Part shown: in pieces, positions 21,419-35,600 of the stretch
Layout: the number at the start of each line of letters is the position of its first letter
How positions within the stretch are numbered: position 1 is the first letter of the stretch
Source of the DNA: Molanna angustata
Lineage: Eukaryota > Arthropoda > Insecta > Trichoptera > Molannidae
Assembly (NCBI GenBank): GCA_963576475.1
Contig: OY754972.1
Coordinates: 27,004,424 to 27,068,423 of the forward strand
Direction: 5' to 3'
Length of the DNA stretch: 64,000 bases
Position numbers and translations under genes: made by a program
The notes under the pieces: generated by a model
What the model was told of the DNA's origin: nothing
Database searches by the model: none
What the model saw: the letters and a program-made list of their open reading frames with translations, nothing else

Positions 21419-24048
21419 TAAAGCAATCAAAATGTTAGTGTATGTGTGTGTGTGTGTGTGTGTATGTGTGTGTGTGTGTGTTTGTCTCACGCCTTCTGAA
21501 AAACCAAGAGCATCTAAAAATCTAATTTAAGTGCGAACATGTACCAGTATACCTGATGCAGTGTCACGCTAAAAAGAATGCGATAAAAATGCTGAATTTT
21601 AAAAATATTTAAATAATTATTTTTTTCATACAAAATTTTCCAAGTCATATCTGTCAAAAAAGTGTACATTTTGCACGCAAATATCTGTTAGTTTAAAAGT
21701 TAGAAGTAGGTATTTACACAAAAAAAATATATTTTGAAGTATAACTTAGCGTTTAAGTGAAAAACATGGTGAATATTTGGTATAATTATAATGTTTAACT
21801 TATTTTTAAAGTAAGCCTTTTGTACATAAACGCCGCCATTTTAATATCTTTTCATACAATATTTCATTTTCCCACCGAATGAATATGTTCTTGAAAATAA
21901 TAAACCTTTCAAATAAATGTAATTATGAAATAATAAAATGAAACACAAGACATTACGGCAAGTTTTAAGACATATATTGTAAAAATGTGTTATTTATTAG
22001 TAAAGATATAGGCATAATAAAATTGCATAATTTGTAAATAATATTTGATTTTTCTGACAATTTTCATTTTTATGGCATCGAACAAACCAATGTAGGTACC
22101 TACATATTATTCAAAAAATGTCTACAAACCATTTGATATTTTTTACATGTTCTATGGTTACTATGGTAACGGACACATTCTGATATTCAAATAAAATTTG
22201 TTATAAATCGAATTCGAATTAATTTAGAACATCATTGTAGGTAGGTACCTACATACCTTATACTACTTAAAAATCAACAATATACTAATTTCGTATAGGA
22301 AAATTATTAAACTATCTTAGGTTAACTACAATACACATGTCATTCAATCTACAAACTATTTCCTATAGTGAAATTCTTCTTTTATTTAAGTAGACCTTTG
22401 GGTGATTTTTTATACTAACTATTTCTTGGAGTTTAATTCTTCTTCCTCTTCTTTTGTGAAGTCATTTGGGACAGTTCATAAATAAACTATTTCCTATAGT
22501 CTAATTTTTCTTTTTCTTAATTTATGTAGACCTTGGGTGAGTTTTTATACAAACTATTTCCTATAGTCTAATTCATCTTCTTCCTCTTCTTTTATGTAGC
22601 TCTTTGGGTGAGTTTTTATACAAACTTATTCCTATTATCTGATTCTTTTTCTTCTTATTTTATGTAAACCTCTGGGCCAGTTTTGATACCAACTATTTCT
22701 TTTAACGTAATTCTTCTTTTTCTAATTTTATGTAGACCTTTGTTGAATTTTGTATAACCTAACTTCCTATAGACTAATATTTTCCTCTTTTATGTAGACC
22801 AAGGGAGAGTTTTCATACAAACTTTTCCTTTAGTCTAATTCTTCTTCGTCTTCTTTTATGTTGACCTTTGCGTTAGTTTTTATACAATCTATTTCCTGAC
22901 GTATAATTATTCTTCTAATATGTAGACCTTTGGGTCAGTTTTTATAGTAACTACTTTCTATAGTCTAATTCTTCATTTTCTTATTTTTTGTAGATCTTTT
23001 GGTTAGTTTTTATGCAAACTATTTCCTTTAGTCTTATTCTTCGTTTTCTTATTTAATGTAGACGTTGGGTGAATTTTATATAAAATATTTCCTACAGTTC
23101 AATTCATCTTCTTCTTCTTTTATGAAGAACATTTGGTCAGTTTTTTATATAATGCATTTACTATTGTGTAATTCTTCTATTGCATCTTTTATGTAGACCA
23201 TTGGGTCAGTTTTTATTACAAACTATTTGTTATAGTCTTATACTTTTTTTTTTTTTCATTTAGTCTTTTGGGTTAGTTTTAAGTCTTATAGTCTATTGTA
23301 TAGAAATATTATAAACAACATGCACACTTGACGAAAATACATAAAACGAATGGGATGTGACAATCACTAGAATATTCTCAATACTTTTTTCAATCGAAAT
23401 TTACACCATTTATTATATCATCATATATTGCTTAATTTTCAATAACTACACATTTGATTTTGATGACAATATAATAAAAAATCGGGGTTGTGGCCATTAC
23501 TGGACTCTTCACAACGTTTATATTCAAATCAAAAACTATTTAAGTCTTCTTCTGTAATGTAGATCAGTTTTATTGTGCAAAAATATAATAATCTATAGGT
23601 ATGCACACTCGACGAAAAATATAAAAACGAATGGGATGTGACCAACACTAGAATCTTTTCAGTACTTTTGTTTATTTAATTTTTAAGCAAAATCATCCAA
23701 AATTACTAAATATTTAAAACACATTTGCGTTCGATGACAATATATAAAAATAGGGGTTGTGGCCAAATCCAAACTCTTTACAACGTTGTCTCTTTATAAT
23801 CAGTCATATTTAAAACCATTTACCATAGTCCATGCGTGCAGAAATTGTATGTACCTATGTACTTATATATAAAAACAAATGGGTTGTGACCATCACTTGA
23901 ACATTTTACATCGCTTAAACTCAATTAAATTTCAAACTACTTTTCATACTACGAATTAGCAAATATTTTTTGTGACAATATTATATAAACGATTGCTTAT
24001 TCCTTCACTAATTTACATTCTTGGCCAACGGCGGGACATAAAAGCTAG
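21419..24048 (+). mobile_element. Non-autonomous Helitron, copy 2
   Basis: It has the same A|TC and CTAG|T borders and collinear sequence as copy 1, with scattered substitutions. It is shorter because a block of the internal minisatellite is missing. Same orientation as copy 1 and only 299 bases from it. Confidence 0.72.
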
Positions 24049-24370
24049 TAATCAATAATCAGAGTGTCTATCGTCCGAATATGGGCTCCGGTTTTTCTAT
24101 TTGACTTCAAAGTTGGAAAAACCGTAAAAAATATAGACCCTACATACAAATATCGCGTATCCTGGCTTGAAACATTGTCGATATGTTAAGAGAACAAAGT
24201 TCTTTTAAACAAATTGATGGTTGGATCAATATTTAGGAACTAAAACACTGAACGAAAATGAATATCAATATTCGATGGATACCTCGACTATTATAAATTT
24301 GATCATTTTTAAAGAAACTAACACACTAAACGAAAATCAATATTCGATTGAAATCTTGACTATTATAAAA

Positions 24371-25870
<1,500 letters not shown>

Positions 25871-25976
25871 CCTTCGTACACGCATCTTGGCTTAATAATG
25901 TCGATTCATTAAGAGAATTGAATTCTCATGAACGAATCGACAGTTGGACAACACATGTAGGTATGTATGTTAAGAT

Positions 25977-26545
25977 AGGACAGTATGGAGGTCAGTCCTT
26001 TTCTCCTACCCGGAATATGAAAACAGCATGATGGTTTGTATGCATGTTTGGAGATTAAGTATCAAACTATTAAGTCTTCTTACATAATATTGTGTATAGG
26101 CGACTACCATACACATTGTATGAAGCAATGTCGTCACTAAATTCAATTTTTATAAAAATTGTTAAAAAAATTGAGATGTACTACTAGAATACTGCTATTT
26201 TTTATTGAAAATTAAATTATCTAGTTGATGTATTTCAGATTTTTTCGATATTTTTAAAAACTATGGAAATATAGGCAGTTAAACTCATAAATTTATCATG
26301 ATAAAAAATTTTATTCAACAAAAAATGTTTGAGAAACCCTGGAATTTTTTTGAAAAAACTTATTTGAGATTTTGTATATGTCTATGTTTATACCAATTTT
26401 CAGCGTTTTAGCTTTTATGGTTTCTGAGATATATGGAAAAATAAAGTAAAATTCAAAAGTTGATAACCCCTGACTGAAACAAAAATTCAAAATTCTGAGT
26501 ATAAAAGTTTTGTAGACCTGTAAATATTCATATATTCTACTAAGA
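25977..26545 (+). mobile_element. Repeat R, copy B (partial)
   Basis: It carries the GGACAGTATGGAGGTCAGTCC to GTTTTGTAGACCTGTAA part of repeat R and stops before the (CA)n core. It directly follows copy A in tandem. Confidence 0.7.
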
Positions 26546-26769
26546 TTGTGTGTGATTGTCATACATAAATTAGCAAGTTATTTTTTTTCAGTTCAACAAG
26601 TTAGCGGCGCGATAATGATTATGTTGTGCATATTATATGTGTTTATTAGTTTAAATAATATGTGTTTAAAAAATCAAAACAGATTAATAGCTCTACATGT
26701 TAATAATATGATGTTTGTATCTGCTTCATCTTTGAACTTAAAAAATCGATCACATTTCCTCTTACCGTA

Positions 26770-27345
26770 ATCTTCTCAATTTGCCTAAGATACAACAGCG
26801 ATATATACTTTGTCACTTCTATACAATACGCTCTTTAACCCTATGTAATTCACCGCAGTAGGTACGTTAAAACCAAATTCACCTATTTATCTAATCACGG
26901 CCTATCGCTTCGATCTGCTGAACGTACTACATTAAGTATCCCTGAATTTTTCAACTCAACCTTTGAAGTATGTTCAGCAAGACTCTGGAATAATTTGAGT
27001 CCTGATATAAATAACTTCGTCAAACTCGCTTTCCATTTTCAAGAAAAGACTAAAGCAGGGATATCTTTCCGAAAATACCTGATTCCTCTCCTTTCTCTTC
27101 CTTCCCTTTGCTCTTTCTTTCCCAATCCTTTTTTTTTGTTATGCTATTATTTTTTTTTTTATTGTTTAAACTTGGTGTTATGTATATTTTCTTTGTTCTT
27201 TTTTAGCTTTCATTTTTTGTTGATGTAGGTACATATATAATTCTGTCAATCTGGTTGCTTGGAAAAAATTGCCTAATGGCAATAAGCCCGCTAGTGTGCT
27301 TTATATTTGTTTATATTATGTACAAAAAGATAAATAAATAAATAT
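26770..27345 (+). mobile_element. LINE 3' fragment (CR1/Jockey-like C-terminus)
   Basis: An open frame encodes a segment with SIPEFFNSTFEVCSARLWNN then LSPDINNFVK, the F-x-V-x-x-x-R-L-W-N pattern seen at the C-terminus of CR1/Jockey-type reverse transcriptase ORFs. The 3' end reads AATTGCCTAATGGCAATAAGCCCGC, an insect LINE tail, then (AAATA)n. It is 5'-truncated. Confidence 0.7.
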
Positions 27346-27559
27346 GAATTTTATTCTTATTATTAGAACGCGTTTCGCCTAGTAAGGGCCTTATATTTTC
27401 TGTCTATAAAATATACTTAGGTTTTAACATCAAGATTACACAATAATTAGATATGTTTAGCTCAAATTTAATGTCACGGATTATTGCGCTAAAAATCAGA
27501 TGAACATATTATTATCCACATCTCAAAATGAACAATATCTATTATTAAAAAGAAGGCTA

Positions 27560-27860
27560 CGACTATTTACACGACTCAACCATAGACGAAAACCAAAAAT
27601 AACCACAGAAAACGCAGATAAATCAAGTTATAGTTATAAAAATATTTACCTTTGTTTATACTTTGCTATAATTGTAGATCTCGATAAAAAAATGATTTAT
27701 AAAATTAAGTAAATGTAATGAGATGCCAATATTATTTATTTTTTCTTCAAGTTGGTTTCCATGATGCATTTTTATGACCATTGAAAAAATGACAAAGGTA
27801 AATATTTTTGTATTTTGATTTATCTGCGCTTTCTATGGTTATAAATGACCTAAAAACATA
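27560..27860. repeat. Inverted repeat of about 50-bp arms
   Basis: The left arm (CGCAGATAAATCAAGTTATAG...ATATTTACCTTTG, near 27610-27655) is inverted on the right (CAAAGGTAAATATTTTTGTA...ATTTATCTGCG, near 27795-27830). Probably a MITE; no target duplication identified. Confidence 0.5.
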
Positions 27861-28379
27861 GACGACGTCAGAAAATTGTAAATAGACACTTTTTGGCGGG
27901 AAAACGCTTTTCCCGCCAATTCCGGTCGTAAAAATAGTGGCACCGTAAAAAGAAAATAATGATAGACTTAAGACAATTATTTTGAAAGAACAACCTTTAA
28001 TTCTAAATATTACGAAATACATTATTAAAACTGAATTACTAACTCATGCACCATATTATAATAAATACCCTCGAGGTTACTTTAATATAGTTATCGTTTT
28101 CTACATTTTAAACAATTTCGATACACCCTATAAGTTAAAAAATACACTATCAATTATTTTTTCTAAATGGCATATACGACATACTTAGTAGGTATACATT
28201 GCAGATAATATTGATTCATTTTGTGCAAAATATTTGGCAGAAGAAAATAATTATTGTTTTACGTATATATTTTAATAAATAATTTAACATAAAAATGTTT
28301 ACGAAAAACAAATATTTTTCAATTATTTTGTGTATATTTTGATGATTTTATTTCAATTAAGATACATAGGTTAGACTTA

Positions 28380-28770
28380 AATCACTCAAAAAGTATAGTA
28401 AAACGTTATAGACTTCAATGTATCTCTATATACTTAGTGCAGATCATTGAACAAATTAGTACTTGGAGTAAGTTACTTTTTAATTGTTTGTGCGGAATGT
28501 TTAGTTTTAATATATCTTTCATTATGTTAAGAGTTATGTACACTTAATTAACTTTTTAATTGTTTGTGTGAATGTTTAGTTTTAATATCTCTTACATTAT
28601 TTTAAGTATAGATCATTGAACTATTCAGTACTAATGTATTGTGAGTTACATACACTACAATTACTTTTTAATTGTCTGTGCGGAATGTTTATTTTTAATA
28701 TCTCTATATTATACATATGTGCAGATCATCGCACTACATAATGTTAAGATATTTATAAAAAGATTTGACA
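28380..28770. repeat. Imperfect tandem repeat, about three units
   Basis: ACTTTTTAATTGTTTGTG followed by GAATGTTTAGTTTTAATAT recurs near 28475, 28550 and 28665 with variable spacers containing GCAGATCAT. Confidence 0.6.
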
Positions 28771-28784
28771 AATACGACTAGATC

Positions 28785-28932
28785 AGGGGCAAGTCCGGCC
28801 AAGAAGTGAAATCCTGGATATAATTATATTAGATATCTTAAGATATTATAGAATCCACATGAAAATTATATCCTTGATATGGGTAATCGTGAGGGTTTTG
28901 ATTTCACCGATTGACGGGACTTGTCTCCTTGA
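28785..28932. mobile_element. Short MITE-like inverted repeat element
   Basis: GGGGCAAGTCC...GTGAAATCC...GGATATAAT on the left is imperfectly inverted on the right as ATATCC...GATTTCACC...GGACTTGTCTCC. About 148 bases in total. Confidence 0.5.
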
Positions 28933-29126
28933 GTTTAAAATACATTAAATATCTGTTGTGCATAAAAATAATACAACTTAGTGCAGAATATTTCTTACCC
29001 AATAAACTTTCAGTTTCGGAAATTAAATGATGTAAGTGCGTATTTTTAAATAACAAACCCGCATTCATGAAAAAAAATACCTGATGTTATTGATCACATG
29101 GCTATTCTCATGATTTTACCATCCAA

Positions 29127-30425
29127 ATACGTGGACAGTATGGAGGTCAGTCCTCTTTTCCAACCCGGAATATGAAAAGAGCCTGATGGTATGTATGTAT
29201 GTTTGGAGATAAAGTAACAAACTATAAGGTCTTCTTACATAATATATTGTGTAATGTGTATAGACGACTACCATACCATACTTAGGAAGCATGTTTCAGC
29301 GTGATGGAAGATTGGAAAAAGATATTGAAAGGAGAGTAACGGCAGGTAATAGAGTGAACGGTGCATTAAGACCGGTAATGGCAGACCCAATTATTTCGAG
29401 GCAAGCGAAGCTCGCGGTACACAATGGTATCGTCGCACCGACTCTTATGTATGCTAGTGAGACATGGACATGGCAGAAGACGCATGAAAGTAGAATTAAC
29501 TCGGTTGAAATGAGGTCACTAAGACGAATGTGTGGTAAAACGATGTATGATAGAATAAGAAATGAGGATATTAGACGAGAATGTATGATTGAAAGAAATA
29601 TCGTAAGTAAGATTAAAATAAATGCCATAAGGTGGTTCGGCCACATAGAAAGAATGAAAGATGACCGTCTGACAAAAAAGTATACAAGTCTGATAAAAGA
29701 GGAACGAAAAGTAGAGGTTGGCCAATAAAAATTTGGCACGATCACATAAATGGGATTTTGAAAGATGGTGATGTTAGAAGTAAGAATAATAGAAGAGCGT
29801 GTATGAGACGATGTATGAACGTGAATGAAGCGAGGAAGGTATTTCAAGAGAGAGGAGTCTGGCATTCGGTTCTCTCTGCCTACCCCAAATAGGGAAATGG
29901 AGTGATGGTATGGCTATGGGACTACCATACAAATTGTATGAAGCGAAGTCGTCACTAAATTCAATTTCAATAAAAAATGTTAAAAAGAAATTGAGATGTA
30001 CTGCTACAATGTTAATATTTTTTATAGAAAATTAAATTATCTAGTTGGGGTATTTCGGCTTTTTTCGATATTTTTTAAAACTTTGGAAATATAGGCCGTT
30101 AAACACATAAATTTATCATAAAAAATGTTTTTCCTAATAAAAAATGTTTGAGAAACTCAAGAATTATTTTTAAAAAACTTATTTGAGATTATGTATTTGT
30201 CTATTTGTGGTACCAATTTTCAGCGTTCTAGCTTTTATGGTTTCTGAGATATATGGAAAAATAAAGTAAAAATTCAAAAGTTGATAACCCCTGACTGAAA
30301 CGAAAATTCAAAATTCTGAGTATAAAAGTTTTGTAGGCCTATTACTATTTATATATTCTGAAATTTTGGGCTCTGTGCATTGAGCGAATCAAATGTTATA
30401 AGGGGGGGGACACACAGACGTCATG
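29127..30425 (+). mobile_element. Repeat R, copy C, interrupted by a LINE
   Basis: The R sequence runs from GGACAGTATGGAGGTCAGTCC to TTATAAGGGGGGGGACACAC, with the LINE at 29277-29919 inserted in it. Only a short ACACAC stretch replaces the (CA)n tract. Confidence 0.7.
29277..29919 (+). mobile_element. LINE 3' fragment with 11-bp target duplication
   Basis: GACTACCATAC occurs at 29266-29276 and again at 29920-29930. The insert carries one open frame with DGRLEKDIERRVTAGNRVNG, LMYASETWTWQKTHESRINS, SLRRMCGKTMYDRIRNEDIR and RWFGHIERMKDDRL segments, the C-terminal part of the same LINE family as 3027-4262. The stop near 29728 is followed by a block matching the normal C-terminus in another frame, so it is frameshifted. 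The 3' tail is GTGATGGTATGG. Confidence 0.85.
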
Positions 30426-30444
30426 ACACACAAAATATAGATAA

Positions 30445-30645
30445 ATAAAAAATATCAAATTGACGTTTTCAAAAAAATTCTAGAAATTCTCAAACATTTT
30501 TTATTAGTAAAAATATTTATCATGATAAATTTATGTGTTTAACTGCCTATATTTCCAAAGTTATTAAAAATATCGAAACAAGCCGAAACACCAAAACGAG
30601 ATAATTTAATTTTCTATAAAAAATATTAACATTGCAATAGTAAGT
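30445..30645 (-). mobile_element. Repeat R fragment in inverted orientation
   Basis: Reverse-complement of the R body at about 30000-30180 (CTCAAACATTTTTTATTAG, TTTAACTGCCTATATTTCC, ATTTAATTTTCTATAAAAAA). Together with copy C it makes a large hairpin. Confidence 0.7.
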
Positions 30646-30890
30646 AAGTAGGTACGCGCATCAGAGTAACAATAAACAAATTGATAGTTTTATGAACGAT
30701 GTAAAAATAAAAGTAAGTAGGTACGCGCATGAGAGAGTAACAATAATCAAATCAACATATAGTATGAACTTTGTAAAACTGAAAGTAAGTAGGTACGCGC
30801 ACGAGAGAGAGTAGGTATCAATACATATATCGACAGTTGTATGAAGTCGTAAAAATAAAAGTAAGTAGGTACGCGCTTTTTCAAGGCATA
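30646..30890. repeat. Tandem repeat of about 72 bp, four copies
   Basis: AAGTAAGTAGGTACGCGC recurs near 30640, 30711, 30783 and 30857, with related spacers in between. Confidence 0.85.
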
Positions 30891-31342
30891 TTTAAAATGC
30901 GTTGAATTGTATTCATTTTATCGCGAAGGTCACAGAGACATGGTAGAACAGTATTGAGTGCAGACGCAAGACGATCGGAGCCATATATATAAATCACCTT
31001 CAAAATATACTCCGAACAAATCTCCGTGCGGCCAAGGTCAACATGTAATATTTTGCCGCGGATGCAAAACGATCGGTGGCTTAGTAAAAATATACACCTT
31101 CAAAATATACACTGAACAAATCTCCGTGCGGCCAATGGTTGAACTAATAATATTCATTTCAAGATATTTTGATATTTATTTTGCTTCCATGTAAATTTTT
31201 GCCAGTTGATTCTCTATGGTATAAGCAACAGAATGGTAGTTTTTGGCGTGAAAATTATCTTGCGTCCGTATACCGGACGCGAAAAGTTGGTGGACGCAAC
31301 AACCCTATACGAATTTCACATAGGTGACGCAACAAGTATTGC

Positions 31343-31631
<289 letters not shown>

Positions 31632-33235
31632 CTTCTGTATGTCACTGAACTCCTAAAACCTTTTGTGTGTGTGTGTGTTTATGTGAGTCCATGAATGGTT
31701 TAGATACACAAAAAGGAATTATATAAACTTAAATAATAAAAGTATAATAAAAATATCAATCGTTTTAAATATTTTCAGAATATGCATTTTGAATACTGGC
31801 AACATTTCTTTTGATATGTCATAATATTATGCTAGTTATGCCTGGTTATGCCGTTAACACTTGATGTATTTCTCAACGTTGGCTGCGGTATTTGTTTTCA
31901 TATTTTTAACTAGCTTTTATATCCCGCCGTTGGCCAAGAATGTAAAATTGTGAAGGAATAAGCAATCGTTTTTATAATATTGTCACCCAATTATTTTGCA
32001 ATATCGGACTATGAAAAGTGGTTTGAAATTTGATTGAGTTTAAGCATTGTAAAATGTTCAAGTAATGGCCACAACCCATTCTTTTTTATATATTGCTATA
32101 AAGTGTGAATGAAGTATAATATACAATTTCTGCACGCATGGACTATGCGAAATGGTTTTAAATATGACTGTTTATCAACGTTGTAAAGAGATTGGTTTGG
32201 CCACAACTTCCATTTTTAAATATTATCATCGAAAACAAATTGTAATATGTACCTATTGAAAATTTAGTAATTAGGATGTTGGAATGTGGTTAAAATTTGA
32301 TTAAATAATGTACTGAAAAGATCTATTGTTGGTCACATCCCATTCGTTTTTATATTTTTTCATCAAGTGTGCATTATATTTTTGCACAATTAGACTGATA
32401 GACTTAAAATTGACACAAAGTCTACATTAACGAAGAAGAAGAAGACTTAAACTATAGTAAATAGTTTTTAATTTGAATATAAACGTTGCGAAGAGTTCAG
32501 TAATGGCCACAACCCCCATTCTTTAAATATCGTCAACGAAATCAAATATGTAGGTGTTGAAAATTATTCAAAATAGGATGATATAAATGGATTTGATTAA
32601 ACAAAAGTATTGAAAAGATTGTAGTGCAGGTTACATCGTCACATCCCACATCCCATTCGTTTTTACATATGTATTTTCATCAAGTGTGCATATCGTTAAT
32701 AATATTTCTGCACAATAGACTATTAGACTTAAAACTAACCCAAAAGTCTAAATAAAAAAGAAAAGTCTAAATAAAAATAGTTTGTATAAAAAACTATCCC
32801 AATGGTCTACATAAAATAAGAAAAAAATACATAAAATAGAAGAATTAGACTATTGGAAATAGATTGTATAAAAACTGACCAAAAGGTCTTCATAAAAGAA
32901 GAAGAAGATTAATCTATAGGAAATAGTACATAAAATAAGAAAACGAAAAAAAACAGATTAAAGGAAATAGTTTTTGTAAAAACTGTAAGGTCTACATAAA
33001 AAAAGAGGAATTAGACAATAGAAAATAGTATGTTTAAAAGCTCACCCAAAGGTCTACAAAAAAGAAGAAGAAGAATAATTAGACTATTGCAAATAGTTTG
33101 TATAAAAACTGACCCAAATGTATACATAAAAGAAGAAGAAGATGAATTAGACTATAGGAAATAGTTTGTATAAAAACTGTCCTAAAGGTCTACATAAAAT
33201 TAAGAAGAAAAAGAATTAGACTACAGGAACCGTCG

Positions 33236-33420
33236 CTTCAGACCCTTCAGTACCATCGTCCCTTCAGGCCCTTCAGTATCTCCCGTCCCTTCAAACCCTC
33301 ATTACGTCTCTTCCAATCAGGCCCTTCAGTACCTCCCGTCCCTTCAGGCCCTTTGATACCTCCCGTCCCTTCAGGCCCTTTAGTGCCTCCCTTCCCTTCA
33401 TTACATCCCGTCCCTACAGT
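33236..33420. repeat. C-rich minisatellite
   Basis: Units of about 25-30 bases with CCCTTCAGGCCCTTCAGTACCTCCCGT, imperfect. Base composition is unlike the surroundings. Confidence 0.8.
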
Positions 33421-35600
33421 CGGTTAAGAAAAGTTCAAATCCAAAAACCATCCTGGAAGAACCGCGAAGAGATGAAAGGACCTTCTTTTCCCAGGATACT
33501 CCACCTTCATAGGTAAAATGACTAAATACACGAAGAAGAAAGAAAAAAGTTTAAATCCAGATACCTGCGAAGATATGGAAGGAAAATTGGACCTTCTTCT
33601 CCCAGGATAGTTCACCTTCATAGGTAAGATAACCAAATAAACGATGAAGAAAAAGAAGAAAAAAGTATATATGCAGAACCCATTCTGGAAGACTTGTGAA
33701 GAGATGGAAGGACAGTTGGACCTTCTTCTCCCAGAATCCTCCCACGTCATATGTAAAATGACCAAATACACGATGAAGAAGAAGAAGAAGAAAAAAGTTT
33801 AAATCCAGAAACCTGCGAAGAGACGGAAGGACAGTTGGACCTTCTTCTCCCAGGATATTCCAACATCATAGGTAAAATGACCAAATTACACGACGAAGAC
33901 GAAGAAGAAAGTTTAAATCCAGAAACCTGCGAAGAGATCGAAGGAAAATTGGACCTTCTTCTCCGAGGTTAGTCCACCTTCATAGGTAAAATGACCAAAT
34001 ACACGATGAAGAAGAAGAAAAAAAAAGTTTAAATCCAGAAACCTGCGAAGAGATGGAAGGACAGTTGGACCTTCTTCTCCCAGTATATTCCAACATCATA
34101 GGTAAAATGACCAAATTACACAACGAAGACGAAGAAGAAAGTTTAAATCCAGAAACCTGCGAAGAGATGGAAGGACAGTTGGACCTTCTTCTCCCAGGAT
34201 ATTCCAACATCATAGGTAAAATGACCAAATTACACGACGAAGACGAAGAAGAAAGTTTAAATCCAGAAACCTGCGAAGAGATCGAAGGAAAATTGGACCT
34301 TCTTCTCCCAGGTTAGTCCACCTTCATAGGTAAAATGACCAAATACACGATGAAGAAGAAGAAGAAAAAGTTTAAATCCAGAAACCTGCGAAGCGATGGA
34401 AGGACAGTTGGACCTTCTTCCCCCAGTATATTCCAACATCATAGGTAAAATGACCAAATTACACGACGAAGACGAAGAAGAAAGTTTAAATCCAGAAACC
34501 TGCGAAGAGATGGAAGGACAGTTGGACCTTCTTCTCCCAGTATATTCCAACATCATAGGTAAAATGACCAAATTACACGACGAAGAAGAAAGTTTAAATC
34601 CAGAAACCTGCGAAGAGATCGAAGGAAAATTGGACCTTCTTCTCCCAAGATAGTTCATCTTCATAGGTAAGATAACCAAATAAACGATGAAGAAAAAGAA
34701 GAAAAAAGTATATATGTAGAACCCATTCTGGAAGACCTGTGAAGAGATGGAAGGACAGTTGGACCTTCTTCTCCCAGAATCCTCCAACGTCATATGTAAA
34801 ATGACCAAATACACGAAGAAGAAAGAAAAAAGTTTAAATCCAGATACCTGCGAAGATATGGAAGGAAAATTGGACCTTCTTCTCCCAGGATAGTTCACCT
34901 TCATAGGTAAGATAACCAAATAAACGATGAAGAAAAAGAAGAAAAAAGTATATATGCAGAACCCATTCTGGAAGACTTGTGAAGAGATGGAAGGACAGTT
35001 GGACCTTCTTCTCCCAGAATCCTCCCACGTCATATGTAAAGAAGAAGAAAAAAGTTTAAATCCAGAAACCTGCGAAGAGACGGAAGGACAGTTGGACCTT
35101 CTTCTCCCAGGATATTCCAACATCATAGGTAAAATGACCAAATTACACGACGAAGACGAAGAAGAAAGTTTAAATCCAGAAACCTGCGAAGAGATGGAAG
35201 GACAGTTGGACCTTCTTCTCCCAGTATATTCCAACATCATAGGTAAAATGACCAAATTACACGACGAAGAAGAAAGTTTAAATCCAGAAACCTGCGAAGA
35301 GATCGAAGGAAAATTGGACCTTCTTCTCCCAAGATAGTTCATCTTCATAGGTAAGATAACCAAATAAACGATGAAGAAAAAGAAGAAAAAAGTATATATG
35401 TAGAACCCATTCTGGAAGACCTGTGAAGAGATGGAAGGACAGTTGGACCTTCTTCTCCCAGAATCCTCCAACGTCATATGTAAAATGACCAAATACACGA
35501 TGAAGAAGAAGAAGAAGTAGAAGAAAATAGATTAAATCTATAAACCTGCGAAGAGATAGAAGGAAAATTGGAACTTTTTCTCCCAGAATAGTCCACCATT
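33421..35600. repeat. 114-bp satellite array inside Helitron copy 3
   Basis: The unit contains AATCCAGAAACCTGCGAAGAG, GACAGTTGGACCTTCTTCTC and a GAAGAAGAA stretch. Units of about 114 bases are multiples of three, so frames stay open on both strands: 38-residue repeats with NPETCEEMEGQLDLLLP on + and RRRSNCPSISSQVSGFKL on - (413 codons at 35498-34257). Larger blocks also repeat at offsets of about 684 and 1283 bases. I treat the ORFs as a by-product of the repeat. Confidence 0.9.

Noticed and set aside
29296..29865. 189-codon - strand ORF
   Set aside because: Antisense of the LINE C-terminus at 29277-29919.
34257..35498. 413-codon ORF on the - strand
   Set aside because: It is the antisense reading of the 114-base satellite; the frame stays open only because the unit is a multiple of three.
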